From the NCBI GenBank assembly GCA_049587975.1, contig JBAVEY010000044.1, positions 1 to 15,241 on the forward strand: a stretch of 15,241 nt of DNA, read 5' to 3'. Positions 1 through 7,334 of this stretch are shown here, in pieces. The position numbers were made by a program, and so were the translations under genes. A model generated the notes under the pieces. It searched no databases. It saw nothing but the letters and a program-made list of their open reading frames with translations, and was not told the origin of the DNA. The DNA comes from DASSJM01 sp049587975 (GTDB lineage: Bacteria > Actinomycetota > UBA4738 > HRBIN12). Position 1 is the stretch's first letter, and each line of letters starts with the position of its first letter.

Positions 1-890
1 CCCAGGAGCTCGGCTACAGGCCGAACCCGCTGGCCAGGGGGCTCCGCGGCGCGAGCACGATGCTGCTTGGGGTCATCGTCCGGGACATCACCGACCCGTT
101 CTTCGCCGGCGCCATCGAGGCCGTTACGGTCGAGGCCAGCCGGCGCGGGTACAACGTCGTGCTCGGGCACGCCCATGCGCGGGCCGACGAGGCGATCGCG
201 CTGTGGGCGGTGCTGGAGGCTCGCCACTGCGACGCCATCCTCTTGTTCGGGGACATGAGAGACCAGCCGCGGCTGATCGAGGATCTCGCCGGCACCAGGG
301 TCCCGGTGGTCGCGCTGTGGCAGGGTTCGCGCCCGACCGACGTGGCCTCGGTGAGCGTCGACAACCGCGCGGGTATCCGTGCGGTCCTGCAGCATCTCGC
401 TGCGCTCGGGCACCGACGGATCGCCTACGTGGGCGCCCGGGCGCTCGGAGACATCAAAGAGCGCGAGGAGGCGTACGTCGAGTTCATGGCGCGGCTCGAT
501 GGATCGGTCAAGGACCGGTACATCCGGCACAGGCCGAACGAGTTCGCCGGCGGCATGACGGGGTTCGACGAGCTCTTCGACCTGCCACAACCTCCGACCG
601 CCCTGGTGACGTCCACCGATGTGTTGGCGATCGGCGCGTTGCACGCCGCGAGCGAGCGCGGACTGGTCGTTCCTCATGAAGTGTCGATCGCGGGCTTCGA
701 CGACATCCCGGTCGCCGAGTTCACGGTCCCGGCGCTGACAACGGTGCGCATGCCGGTGCGGCAGATGGTCGCCAAGGCCATGCAGATGGTTCTCGACGAC
801 TCCCAACTCGACCCGTCCCGGCCCGCGGTGTTACAGCCGTCGCTCGTGGTTCGCGCGACGACGGACCGGGTGAGCGGTCCACCGGGCTGA
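1..890 (+). CDS. LacI-family transcriptional regulator, 5'-truncated by window edge
   Basis: The reading frame is open from base 3, so the start lies outside the window; 295 residues are visible and about 40-45, including most of the helix-turn-helix, are missing. The visible N-terminus reads GYRPNPLARGLRG, the end of the DNA-binding domain plus the hinge helix typical of LacI/GalR proteins. It is followed by a periplasmic-binding-protein-like sensor domain, with hallmarks LGVIVRDITDPFF, the AVLQHLAALGHRRIAYVG segment, STDVLAIGALHAASERG and VSIAGFDDIPVAEF. An ATG at base 60 is internal, not the start. LacI-family proteins act as dimers whose operator binding is relieved by a sugar or sugar phosphate. 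araB begins 37 bp downstream on the same strand, so the likely role is local repressor of arabinose genes (AraR-like). That role is inferred from position; the effector cannot be read from the sequence. Confidence 0.93.
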   Translation, partial: QELGYRPNPLARGLRGASTMLLGVIVRDITDPFFAGAIEAVTVEASRRGYNVVLGHAHARADEAIALWAVLEARHCDAILLFGDMRDQPRLIEDLAGTRVPVVALWQGSRPTDVASVSVDNRAGIRAVLQHLAALGHRRIAYVGARALGDIKEREEAYVEFMARLDGSVKDRYIRHRPNEFAGGMTGFDELFDLPQPPTALVTSTDVLAIGALHAASERGLVVPHEVSIAGFDDIPVAEFTVPALTTVRMPVRQMVAKAMQMVLDDSQLDPSRPAVLQPSLVVRATTDRVSGPPG

Positions 891-893
891 TCG

Positions 894-910
894 CGTTCGC
901 ACGGCGAACG
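894..910 (+). other. Short inverted repeat / hairpin between regulator gene and araB
   Basis: CGTTCGC and GCGAACG are perfect 7-bp arms around an ACG loop. The hairpin begins 3 bp after the regulator stop codon and ends directly against the araB Shine-Dalgarno sequence AAGGAGG (911-917). In the transcript it could affect ribosome access to araB or mark an mRNA processing site between the cistrons. It has no following T-run, so it is not a convincing intrinsic terminator. Confidence 0.5.
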
Positions 911-927
911 AAGGAGGCGAGATCGAC

Positions 928-2622
928 ATGGTCGCGAAGTACGCGGTGGGCGTCGATTTCGGGACGGAGTCGGGACGGGCCGTGCTCGTCGACGTCGCGA
1001 CCGGCGCCGAGGTGGCGACCGCGGTCTACGAGTACGAGCACGGCGTCATCGACGAGCACCTGCCGGCTCCTGACGAGGACGTCCGGCTGGAGCCCGACTG
1101 GGCGCTGCAGGACCCGCAGGACTACATCAGGACCTTCCAGGCGACGGTGCCGTCGGTCCTGTCGCGATCCGGGGTTGATCCCTCCGACGTGGTGGGCGTC
1201 GGGATCGACTTCACCGCGTGCACGATGTTACCGACCACCGCCGACGGGTTTCCGCTGTGCACGCTGGCCGGGTACCGGCGGCGACCGCATGCGTGGGTCA
1301 AGCTGTGGAAGCATCACGCGGCCCAGCCGGAGGCGGATCGGATCAACGCCGTAGCGCGCGACCGCGGCGAACCCTGGCTCCCGAGGTTCGGCGGCAAGAT
1401 CTCCTCCGAGTGGTTCTACTCGAAGGCTCTGCAGATCCTGGACGAGGCGCCCGACATCTACGCGACGGCGGACCGGCTCATCGAGGCAGCAGACTGGGTG
1501 GTGTGGCAGCTCACGGGCGTCGAGACCCGCAACAGCTGCACGGCGGGCTACAAGGCGATCTGGACCAAGGGCGAGGGGTTCCCGCCCTCGGAGTATTTCG
1601 CGGCCCTCGATCCCGGCTTCGCGAACGTCGTCGACGAGAAGATGTCCCGGGACGTCCGGCCGATCGGAGAGCGGGCCGGGGGCCTGACCGAGCGGGCGGC
1701 GGCATGGACGGGTCTGCGGCAGGGGACGGCGGTCGCCGTAGCGAACGTCGACGCGCACGTCTCGGCGCCCGCCGCCACCGTCGTCCGACCGGGTCGGATG
1801 GTGGCGATCATGGGCACGAGCATCTGCCACCTCGTTCTCGGCGACCGGTCCGCCGTGGTCGACGGGATGTGCGGGGTGGTCGAGGACGGCGTGATCCCCG
1901 GCCTGTTCGGCTTCGAGGCGGGGCAGTCCGGCGTCGGCGACATCTTCGCTTGGTTCGTCCACAACGCCGTGCCGCCCGAGTACCACGAGGTGGCGGCGAG
2001 GGATGGCCTCGACGTCCACGCGGTCCTGGAACGCCAGGCGGCAGCGCTGCGCCCGGGGGAGTCCGGCCTGCTCGCGCTCGACTGGTGGAACGGAAACCGG
2101 TCGATCCTCGTCGACGTGGACCTCACCGGTCTGCTCGTGGGAGCCACGCTCGCCACCAGGGCCCCAGAGATCTACAGGGCGCTGATCGAGGCGACCGCCT
2201 TCGGCACGCGGGTCATCGTCGACGCGTTCGAGGCGGCAGGAGTGAAGGTCGAGGAGATCGTGGCCTGTGGCGGGCTGCCGGACAGGAGCCGTCTCCTGAT
2301 GCAGATCTACGCCGACGTGACGGGACGCGTCTTCCGCGTGGCCGAGTCGACCCAGACGCCGGCGCTGGGATCGGCGATGTTCGGGGCGGTCGCCGCCGGA
2401 GCAGCGGAGGGCGGCTACGACAGCATCGTGGATGCCGCGGCCAAGATGGCTCGGCTCCGCGACGAGCACTTCGACCCGAACCCCGATCATCGCGGCGTGT
2501 ACGACGAGCTGTACGCGGCCTATCGAGAGCTCCACGATCACTTCGGCCGGGGCGCGACGAACGTGATGAAGGACCTCAAGGCGATCCGGGCGCGGGCGCG
2601 ATCGGAGACCGTCCCCGCGTAG
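928..2622 (+). CDS. araB: Ribulokinase (L-ribulokinase), FGGY carbohydrate kinase family
   Basis: This 564-residue protein matches the usual length of bacterial AraB (E. coli 566). It phosphorylates L-ribulose with ATP to L-ribulose-5-phosphate, the second step of cytoplasmic arabinose catabolism. The N-terminal phosphate-binding loop GVDFGTESGRAVLVD (residues 8-22) is the ribulokinase form of the FGGY motif. GIDFTACTMLP (92-102), WVKLWKHHAAQ (123-133) and GGKISSEWFYSKALQ (155-169) are AraB-type substrate-site segments. NVDAHVSAPAA (273-283) carries the probable catalytic Asp275, and ACGGLPDRSRLLMQIYADVTG is the C-terminal FGGY signature region. The ATG at 928 is preceded by a strong Shine-Dalgarno AAGGAGG at 911-917. 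It follows the LacI-family gene by 37 bp, probably in one transcript, and converges on araA. araA and araD lie in separate transcription units. Confidence 0.97.
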   Translation: MVAKYAVGVDFGTESGRAVLVDVATGAEVATAVYEYEHGVIDEHLPAPDEDVRLEPDWALQDPQDYIRTFQATVPSVLSRSGVDPSDVVGVGIDFTACTMLPTTADGFPLCTLAGYRRRPHAWVKLWKHHAAQPEADRINAVARDRGEPWLPRFGGKISSEWFYSKALQILDEAPDIYATADRLIEAADWVVWQLTGVETRNSCTAGYKAIWTKGEGFPPSEYFAALDPGFANVVDEKMSRDVRPIGERAGGLTERAAAWTGLRQGTAVAVANVDAHVSAPAATVVRPGRMVAIMGTSICHLVLGDRSAVVDGMCGVVEDGVIPGLFGFEAGQSGVGDIFAWFVHNAVPPEYHEVAARDGLDVHAVLERQAAALRPGESGLLALDWWNGNRSILVDVDLTGLLVGATLATRAPEIYRALIEATAFGTRVIVDAFEAAGVKVEEIVACGGLPDRSRLLMQIYADVTGRVFRVAESTQTPALGSAMFGAVAAGAAEGGYDSIVDAAAKMARLRDEHFDPNPDHRGVYDELYAAYRELHDHFGRGATNVMKDLKAIRARARSETVPA

Positions 2623-2647
2623 ACCCGAGTCGCCCCCGGCGCAGGTC

Positions 2648-2678
2648 CCGGCGCGCCGAGCGGATCAGAGCGCGCCGG
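2648..2678. terminator. Putative bidirectional terminator-like hairpin between araB and araA
   Basis: CCGGCGCGC (2648-2656) and GCGCGCCGG (2670-2678) form a perfect 9-bp all-G/C stem around a 13-nt loop. It sits between the convergent ends of araB (stop at 2622) and araA, and overlaps the last codons and stop of araA (2665-2667 on the minus strand). No T-tract flanks it, so a classic intrinsic terminator is not shown. In a high-GC genome such stems can still halt polymerase or protect 3' ends. Confidence 0.4.
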
Positions 2679-4167
2679 CCAGGTGGTGGTACGCCTGGTT
2701 CCAGCGCAGCTCGTTCCGGAACCGGGTCGGGGTCGTGTCGGCCGTGATGGTGACGAGCTCCACCCCCGCGATCTCGGCGAGGTCGTCGAGTGCCTCGAGC
2801 GGGAGCGCCTGCGTGAAGCAGGTGTGGTGCGGCCCGCCGGCCATGAGCCACGCCTCCGCCGCCGTGGACAGGTCCGGCCGCGGCTGCCAGACGGCGCGGG
2901 CCACCGGCAGCCGAGGCAGCTCATGCTCGGGCTCGACCACGTCGACCTCGTTGGCGACCAGGCGAAGCCTGGTGCCGAGGTCGACGAGCCCGACCACGAA
3001 GCCGGGTCCCGGTGGAGCGGTGAACACCAGGCGGACCGGGTCCTCCCGCCCGCCGATCGCGAGCGGATGGATCTCGCAGCTGGGGCGGGCGGCCGCGATC
3101 GACGGGCAGACCTCGAGCATGTGGGCGCCGAGCACCTGGGGAGACTCGGCGCCGAGGTTGTAGGTGTAGTCCTCCATGAAGGACGTCCCGCCCTCGAGTC
3201 CCGCGCTCATCACCTTCAGGATCCGCACGAGCGCCGCGGTCTTCCAGTCACCCTCGGCCCCGAAGCCGTAGCCGTCGGCCATCAGGCGCTGCACGGCGAT
3301 GCCGGGCAGCTGCCGAAGCCCGATGAGGTCCTCGAACGTGTCGGTGAACGCGTTCGCGCCGACCTCGTCCAGGAACGATCGCAGGCCGAGCTCGATGCGT
3401 GCGGCTTCCCGGAGCGAATCGTGCCGCGGCTCTCCTCGCCGGAGCTCGGGAACGACGTCGTATTCGTCCTCGTACACCTTCACGAGGAGATCGATGTCGG
3501 CGTCCTCGACGCGCGAGACCCGCTCGACCAGCTCGCCGACGCCGAACCCGTTCACGGAGAAGCCCAGACGGATCTGGGCTTCCACCTTGTCGCCCTCGGT
3601 GACCGCCACGTTCCGCATGTTGTCTCCGAGACGGGCGATGCGCAGTCCCCGGGACTCGTACCAGCCGAGCGCCGCTCGGGCCCAGATCCCGATGCGCCGA
3701 TGGACCCCGGCGTCGTCCCAGTGCCCGACGACGGTCTTCCTGGGGTGGCGCAGCCGCGTTACGAGGTAGCCGAACTCCCGGTCGCCGTGGGCGGACTGGT
3801 TCAGGTTCATGAAGTCCATGTCGATCTCCGCCCACGGGAGGTCGAGGTTGTGCTGCGTGTGGAGGTGCAGGAGCGGCTTGGACAGGGACCGGAGCCCGGC
3901 GATCCACATCTTGGCCGGCGAGAAGGTGTGCATCCACGCGACGACCCCGATGCATCGTGGGTCCGCGTTCGCCTCCAGGCATACCCGCTCGATGGCCTCC
4001 GGCGTCGTCAGGACGGGCTTGGCCGTCACGCCCACCCGGATGGCCGGCGTGTCCGAGAGCCCCCGGACGATCACGGATGTCTGGTCCGCGACCGTCCGGA
4101 GCGCATCCTCTCCATACAGGCTCTGGCTCCCGGTCAGGAACCAGAGTGCGAGCTCGCTTGCATCCAT
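2665..4167 (-). CDS. araA: L-arabinose isomerase
   Basis: This 500-residue protein has the exact family length and converts L-arabinose to L-ribulose in the cytoplasm with a divalent metal, normally Mn2+. The N-terminus WFLTGSQSLYGEDAL is diagnostic for AraA. The four metal ligands align with E. coli E306, E333, H350 and H450: Glu305 in FGAEGDWKT, Glu332 in TSFMEDYTYNL, His349 in GAHMLEVCPS, and His447/448 in GGPHHTCFTQ. The QHNLDLPW and DMDFMNLNQSAHGDREFG segments (residues 105-133) also match the family. The ATG at 4167 has an upstream GGAAGGTGA at about 6 nt. araA is the last gene of the minus-strand operon, 48 bp after the permease, so arabinose uptake and isomerisation are probably co-transcribed. 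No key residue appears to be missing. Confidence 0.97.
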   Translation of the reverse strand: MDASELALWFLTGSQSLYGEDALRTVADQTSVIVRGLSDTPAIRVGVTAKPVLTTPEAIERVCLEANADPRCIGVVAWMHTFSPAKMWIAGLRSLSKPLLHLHTQHNLDLPWAEIDMDFMNLNQSAHGDREFGYLVTRLRHPRKTVVGHWDDAGVHRRIGIWARAALGWYESRGLRIARLGDNMRNVAVTEGDKVEAQIRLGFSVNGFGVGELVERVSRVEDADIDLLVKVYEDEYDVVPELRRGEPRHDSLREAARIELGLRSFLDEVGANAFTDTFEDLIGLRQLPGIAVQRLMADGYGFGAEGDWKTAALVRILKVMSAGLEGGTSFMEDYTYNLGAESPQVLGAHMLEVCPSIAAARPSCEIHPLAIGGREDPVRLVFTAPPGPGFVVGLVDLGTRLRLVANEVDVVEPEHELPRLPVARAVWQPRPDLSTAAEAWLMAGGPHHTCFTQALPLEALDDLAEIAGVELVTITADTTPTRFRNELRWNQAYHHLAGAL

Positions 4168-4215
4168 CGTTAGTCACCTTCCGCAAGGCCGAGGAACGCT
4201 GCCGTGGACATGCCG

Positions 4216-5229
4216 TCAGCCCTCGAACCGGCGCTGGAGGATGGCGTGGATCGAGACCGCGGCGAGGATGATGCCGCCGTAGATCACTTCCGTCCAGAAC
4301 GCCGCGATCCCCATCGCCACGATCCCCGCCTGGATCGCGCCGATCATGAACGCCCCGATGAACGTCCCCCAGACGGTCCCGCGCCCTCCGAATACCGAGG
4401 TGCCGCCGACGAAGACGGCCGCCAAGGCGGGCAGCAGGTAGGCGGCTCCTATCTGCGGGTAGAAGTTCGAGACCTGGATGCTCTGCATCACGCCCGCGAG
4501 GGCAGAGTAAATGCCGACGAGCACGAACATCATGGTGCGGGTGCGACGGATCGGGATGCCCATGAGCTGGGCCGCCGAACGGTTGTCGCCGATGACGTGG
4601 CCGTTCTGCCCCAGGCGATGCCGAAAGAGCAGCACCCAGGTCCCGATCGCCGCCAGGACGAGCCAGACGAACTGCATCGGGACGCCGGCGAGCCGTCCGT
4701 CCAGGACGCGGAACGCCGTCGAGTCCCTCGCCTCGACCAGCGCGTAGCTCTTGCCGCTCACCAGGGCCAGCGTCAGCCCCCGGTACAGGAACTGCGTGCC
4801 GATCGTGACCACAAGCGCCGGGATGCCGATGAGGGTGACGATCGCCCCGTTCAGCAGCCCGGCGAGCGCGCCGACCGCGAGGGCGGCGAGGACGGCGAGC
4901 TCGACGTTGCCCATGGTCCGCTCGACGGCGACGAACCCGACCATGCCGAGACCCATGATCGAGGGGAACGAGAGGTCGATGTCGCCGCTCACGATGACCA
5001 TCGTGAGTGCCAGGGCGGGGAGCGCGAAGTACGGCGTGGTCTGCGCGAAGGACACGTAGATCCGGTTGTCCAGGAAGGTGTCGGGCGCGAGGACGATGAA
5101 CGCGATCCAAAGCAGGACGAAGGCGACGGTGATGCCGATCTGCGACGCATACGTTGTGGCGAAGGACCGGACGGTCCATCGTCGCCTCATCGCTCCGGCC
5201 CTCTCGACGTCCTCCACGGTCGCGTTCAC
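4216..5229 (-). CDS. Sugar ABC transporter permease (RbsC/AraH-type, BPD_transp_2 fold)
   Basis: This 337-residue, strongly hydrophobic inner-membrane protein has a charged N-terminus (to about residue 22) and about eight to ten membrane segments. Family landmarks are SGDIDLSFPS (residues 81-90, the GGIDLS-like motif after the second helix), NRSAAQLMGIPIRRTR (216-231, the cytoplasmic loop contacting the ATPase), and AVFVGGTSVFGGRGTVWGTF (271-290). It forms the transmembrane pore, probably as a homodimer because only one permease gene is present. The start is GTG, sharing a GTGA overlap with the stop of the upstream ATPase gene. A GGAGG lies about 7 nt upstream inside the ATPase coding end, indicating translational coupling. 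Substrate is assigned by context (araA directly downstream): L-arabinose, perhaps also D-galactose. Confidence 0.93.
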   Translation of the reverse strand: MNATVEDVERAGAMRRRWTVRSFATTYASQIGITVAFVLLWIAFIVLAPDTFLDNRIYVSFAQTTPYFALPALALTMVIVSGDIDLSFPSIMGLGMVGFVAVERTMGNVELAVLAALAVGALAGLLNGAIVTLIGIPALVVTIGTQFLYRGLTLALVSGKSYALVEARDSTAFRVLDGRLAGVPMQFVWLVLAAIGTWVLLFRHRLGQNGHVIGDNRSAAQLMGIPIRRTRTMMFVLVGIYSALAGVMQSIQVSNFYPQIGAAYLLPALAAVFVGGTSVFGGRGTVWGTFIGAFMIGAIQAGIVAMGIAAFWTEVIYGGIILAAVSIHAILQRRFEG

Positions 5230-6044
5230 GACGGACCTCCGGCCTCACCGGCGTCGCGGTGCCGTTCGGGCTCGACGAAGCTTCCCGTCGCGGCGACGGC
5301 CCGCATGATCTCGGTGACCTCCTCGAGCGAATAGCGGGAGGTCGGGAAGTCGCCGGCGATGCGGCCGCGGTCGAGGACGACGATGCGATCCGCGACCGAG
5401 TACACGTGGAAGATGTTGTGGTCGATGAAGATCGCCGACTTCCCGGCCGTCTTGATCCCCTTCACGAAGTGCAGGAGCTTGTCGGTCTCCATCAGCGAGA
5501 GGCCCATCGTCGGCTCGTCGAGGATGATGATGTCGGCCTCGAAGTGGAGGGCCCGAACGATCGCGAGGCCCTGACGCTCGCCGCCGGACAGCCCGGTCAC
5601 GTGCGTGTCCGGAGTCAGGGCCGCGGACGTGAACCCCATCGACTCGCCCATGAGTTCGGCCGTGATCCGCCGCATCTTCCGGACGTCGAGGAACCCGAGT
5701 GGGCGGCTGACCGGCCGTCCCATGAAGATGTTCCGCCACAGCGAGAGCTGTTCCGCGAGGGCGCGCTCCTGGTACACGGTCTCCACGCCGAGCGCGCGAG
5801 CTTTGTCGACGGTGAGCCCGCGGACCTCCTGCCCGCGGAACAGGATCTGTCCGCTGTCCGGCTCGTGGACCCCGGTGACGATCTTGATCAGCGTGGACTT
5901 GCCGGCGCCGTTGTCGCCGAGGAGGCCGAGCACCTCGCCCGCCGACAGCTGAAGGCTCACGTCCTTGAGGACGCGGACGCCGCCGAATGACTTGAAGATG
6001 TGACGAAGCTCGACGTGGACCTGTTCGTCTCCGCGCGCCGTCAC
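5226..6044 (-). CDS. Sugar ABC transporter ATP-binding protein, single nucleotide-binding domain
   Basis: With a GTG start at 6044 the protein has 272 residues and one ABC domain. It shows Walker A GDNGAGKST (Lys49), Q-loop Gln92, signature LSGGERQ (152-158), Walker B IIILDEP (Asp176, Glu177) and switch His209 in FIDHN. It would energise the adjacent permease in the cytoplasm. Canonical AraG/RbsA/MglA proteins carry two fused ABC domains of about 500 residues; this one has a single domain and would need to homodimerise. The start is uncertain. GTG 6044 has GGTGAGG 5 nt upstream and gives a normal N-terminus. GTG 6059 lacks a good Shine-Dalgarno sequence. GTG 6155 would overlap the preceding stop as GTGA, but its extra 37 residues span a strong 11-bp hairpin and look like low-complexity leader. 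The 3' end overlaps the permease start by 4 bp. Confidence 0.9.
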   Translation of the reverse strand: MTARGDEQVHVELRHIFKSFGGVRVLKDVSLQLSAGEVLGLLGDNGAGKSTLIKIVTGVHEPDSGQILFRGQEVRGLTVDKARALGVETVYQERALAEQLSLWRNIFMGRPVSRPLGFLDVRKMRRITAELMGESMGFTSAALTPDTHVTGLSGGERQGLAIVRALHFEADIIILDEPTMGLSLMETDKLLHFVKGIKTAGKSAIFIDHNIFHVYSVADRIVVLDRGRIAGDFPTSRYSLEEVTEIMRAVAATGSFVEPERHRDAGEAGGPS

Positions 6045-6090
6045 CTCTGCCTCACCCACGATCAGTGTGGCATGCTCCGACGGGGCCCGG

Positions 6091-6117
6091 GGCCGGCGAG
6101 CCGTCTGCTCGCCGGCC
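6091..6117 (-). other. Intercistronic stem-loop between binding-protein and ATPase genes
   Basis: GGCCGGCGAGC (6091-6101) and GCTCGCCGGCC (6107-6117) form a perfect 11-bp stem with a 5-nt loop. On the minus-strand transcript it begins 34 nt after the stop codon of the binding-protein gene and precedes the ATPase start. There is no U-run after it. Stable hairpins at this spot are known in other binding-protein ABC operons, such as the malE-malF interval of E. coli, where they favour the upstream cistron so that binding protein exceeds membrane components. That role is inferred here from structure and position. Confidence 0.6.
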
Positions 6118-6151
6118 TCCACGCCTCGCGCCCCGGCGTCGCCGCCGGATG

Positions 6152-7219
6152 TCACCGGATCTGCTGCTCCACGAGCGGCGCGATCACGTCGATGTTCGAC
6201 GAGTCCACGAAGCCCCCGCCCGTGTTGACGAACAGGCCGCTGAATCCGTACATGTGGGTCAGGCAGAGCTGTTGGATGCCGAGGAAGCCCTGCAGGTACT
6301 GCTGCTGGTCGATCACGAGGTCGATGAACCCGTCCTGCACGCCCTGCACGGTCGAGGGCGACAGGTCGAACCCGGCCGCGTACAGGTCGTCCGGTCCGAG
6401 GTTCGCGGCCTCCATGTAGGTCGGGATCGTCGAGGTCAGGTTGCCGTGGTCGATGAAGATCGCCTTGACGTCCGGGTTGGCCGACACGTACCCGGTGAAG
6501 GTCGAGACGCCGGCCGCGGGGTCGGCGTTCGTCGCGTCGTCGATCTCCTGGTAGTCGACCGTCAGCCCTGCCTCGTCCAGTGCGTCGAGGATCCCCTGGG
6601 TCCGCTCGCCGCGGCCCGGCTGGGACACGAGGCCCCACACGAATGCCCGGTCGCCGGACTGCAGGCCGCCCCGCTTGATCGCCTCCTGCGCGAGCGCGAA
6701 GCCAGCGTCGTGAAGCACGGCGCCCACGTAGCCCGTGCCATCGGCGGCGTACTTCGCCTCCGCCTTCGGGAGCTCGGTGTTCATCACCGTCACGAGGATC
6801 CCCTGGCTCCTGGCGTCATCGATCAGTGGATCGAAGGCGTCGTCTCCCGGGTGCCCCATGATGGCGATGCCGTCTGGGTTGGTGGCCACCGCCTCCTGAA
6901 ACTGGGTGACCATCTTCTGAGGATCCCAGTCCGACCACGTGTAGGTGACGTCCGGGCCGAAGGCGGCCTCGGCCGCCCTCGCGCCGTTGTAGACGACGGT
7001 CTCGAAACCGCCGCCCTCGGTGCCGCCGGGGAAGAACACGATCTTCATCCCCTGACAGAACTGTCCAGCGCCGCCGCCCTGCGCCGCCTCACCGGTCGCC
7101 TGCTGGGCCTCCTCGCCCCCCTCGTCGCCGGTGCAGGCTGCGAGCACCAGCGCGAATGCGCCCAGCACCGCGATGAACCGCCAGCGACCCCACGCGTCGC
7201 CCGCTCGCGCTCTTCTCAT
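6152..7219 (-). CDS. Sugar ABC transporter substrate-binding lipoprotein
   Basis: This 355-residue extracytoplasmic solute-binding protein has a lipoprotein signal: basic residues MRRARAG, a hydrophobic core around residues 15-26, and lipobox LAAC with Cys29 as the acylated residue. A short Gly/Glu/Gln-rich linker follows before the mature domain starts at MKIVFFPGG. The fold is the ribose-binding type (Peripla_BP_4), with segments such as PDGIAIMGHPGDDAFDPLIDDARSQGI, AIFIDHGNLTSTIPTYMEAANLG and VIDQQQYLQGF. ATG 7219 is preferred over the GTG just before it at 7222, because the AAGGAGGG Shine-Dalgarno is then about 5 nt away rather than 2-3. It is the first gene of the operon with ATPase, permease and araA. 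Context gives L-arabinose as the likely ligand; galactose or a related aldose remains possible. Confidence 0.93.
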   Translation of the reverse strand: MRRARAGDAWGRWRFIAVLGAFALVLAACTGDEGGEEAQQATGEAAQGGGAGQFCQGMKIVFFPGGTEGGGFETVVYNGARAAEAAFGPDVTYTWSDWDPQKMVTQFQEAVATNPDGIAIMGHPGDDAFDPLIDDARSQGILVTVMNTELPKAEAKYAADGTGYVGAVLHDAGFALAQEAIKRGGLQSGDRAFVWGLVSQPGRGERTQGILDALDEAGLTVDYQEIDDATNADPAAGVSTFTGYVSANPDVKAIFIDHGNLTSTIPTYMEAANLGPDDLYAAGFDLSPSTVQGVQDGFIDLVIDQQQYLQGFLGIQQLCLTHMYGFSGLFVNTGGGFVDSSNIDVIAPLVEQQIR

Positions 7220-7287
7220 CACGCCCTCCTTGCTCCGAGAAGCTGCCGTCCGGATGCCGTGAGCTGGTGCCGATGCATCGCCCCCCT

Positions 7288-7331
7288 TCGATTCCCAAGA
7301 CCCTCATCCGAGCCCTCCCTCCCGGAATCGA
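7288..7331 (-). promoter_or_regulatory. G-rich stem-loop in the predicted 5' leader of the transporter operon
   Basis: On the minus-strand RNA, UCGAUUCC and GGAAUCGA (7324-7331 with 7288-7295) make a perfect 8-bp stem around a 28-nt purine-rich loop. The loop contains GGG runs at 7321-7323, 7317-7319, 7313-7315 and 7301-7303. Further G runs lie at 7294-7296, which overlaps the stem, and 7281-7286. It falls within the roughly 118-nt leader between the predicted transcription start (about 7337) and the lipoprotein ATG. Alternative folding into a G-quadruplex is possible. Function is unknown; no known riboswitch class was recognised. Confidence 0.4.
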
Positions 7332-7334
7332 GGA

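Noticed and set aside
60..62. ATG at base 60 as the start of the LacI-family gene
   Set aside because: The frame is open upstream and encodes the family's hinge-helix sequence, so the gene extends beyond the window.
1218..2747. Long plus-strand ORF (509 codons) in another frame across araB
   Set aside because: The translation is Arg/Gly/Pro-rich without any domain, as expected for an out-of-frame shadow in GC-rich DNA. araB in the overlapping frame is unambiguous.
2683..4173. Long plus-strand ORF (496 codons) antisense to araA
   Set aside because: It mirrors araA almost end to end, shows no recognisable motif, and lacks a ribosome site. araA carries all catalytic residues.
3248..5248. 666-codon minus-strand ORF spanning araA and the permease
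   Set aside because: It crosses two well-supported genes in a different frame and is Arg-dominated; it is a GC-skew artefact.
6045..6155. GTG start at 6155 for the ATPase, overlapping the binding-protein stop as GTGA
   Set aside because: The overlap is attractive, but the ribosome-site match is poor and too far away (GGAG with an 11-nt gap). The added 37 residues are low-complexity and contain the 11-bp hairpin. GTG 6044 has a well-spaced GGTGAGG. Kept as an alternative only.
7220..7222. GTG one codon upstream as the lipoprotein start
   Set aside because: It would leave only 2-3 nt to the AAGGAGGG Shine-Dalgarno, whereas the following ATG gives about 5 nt.
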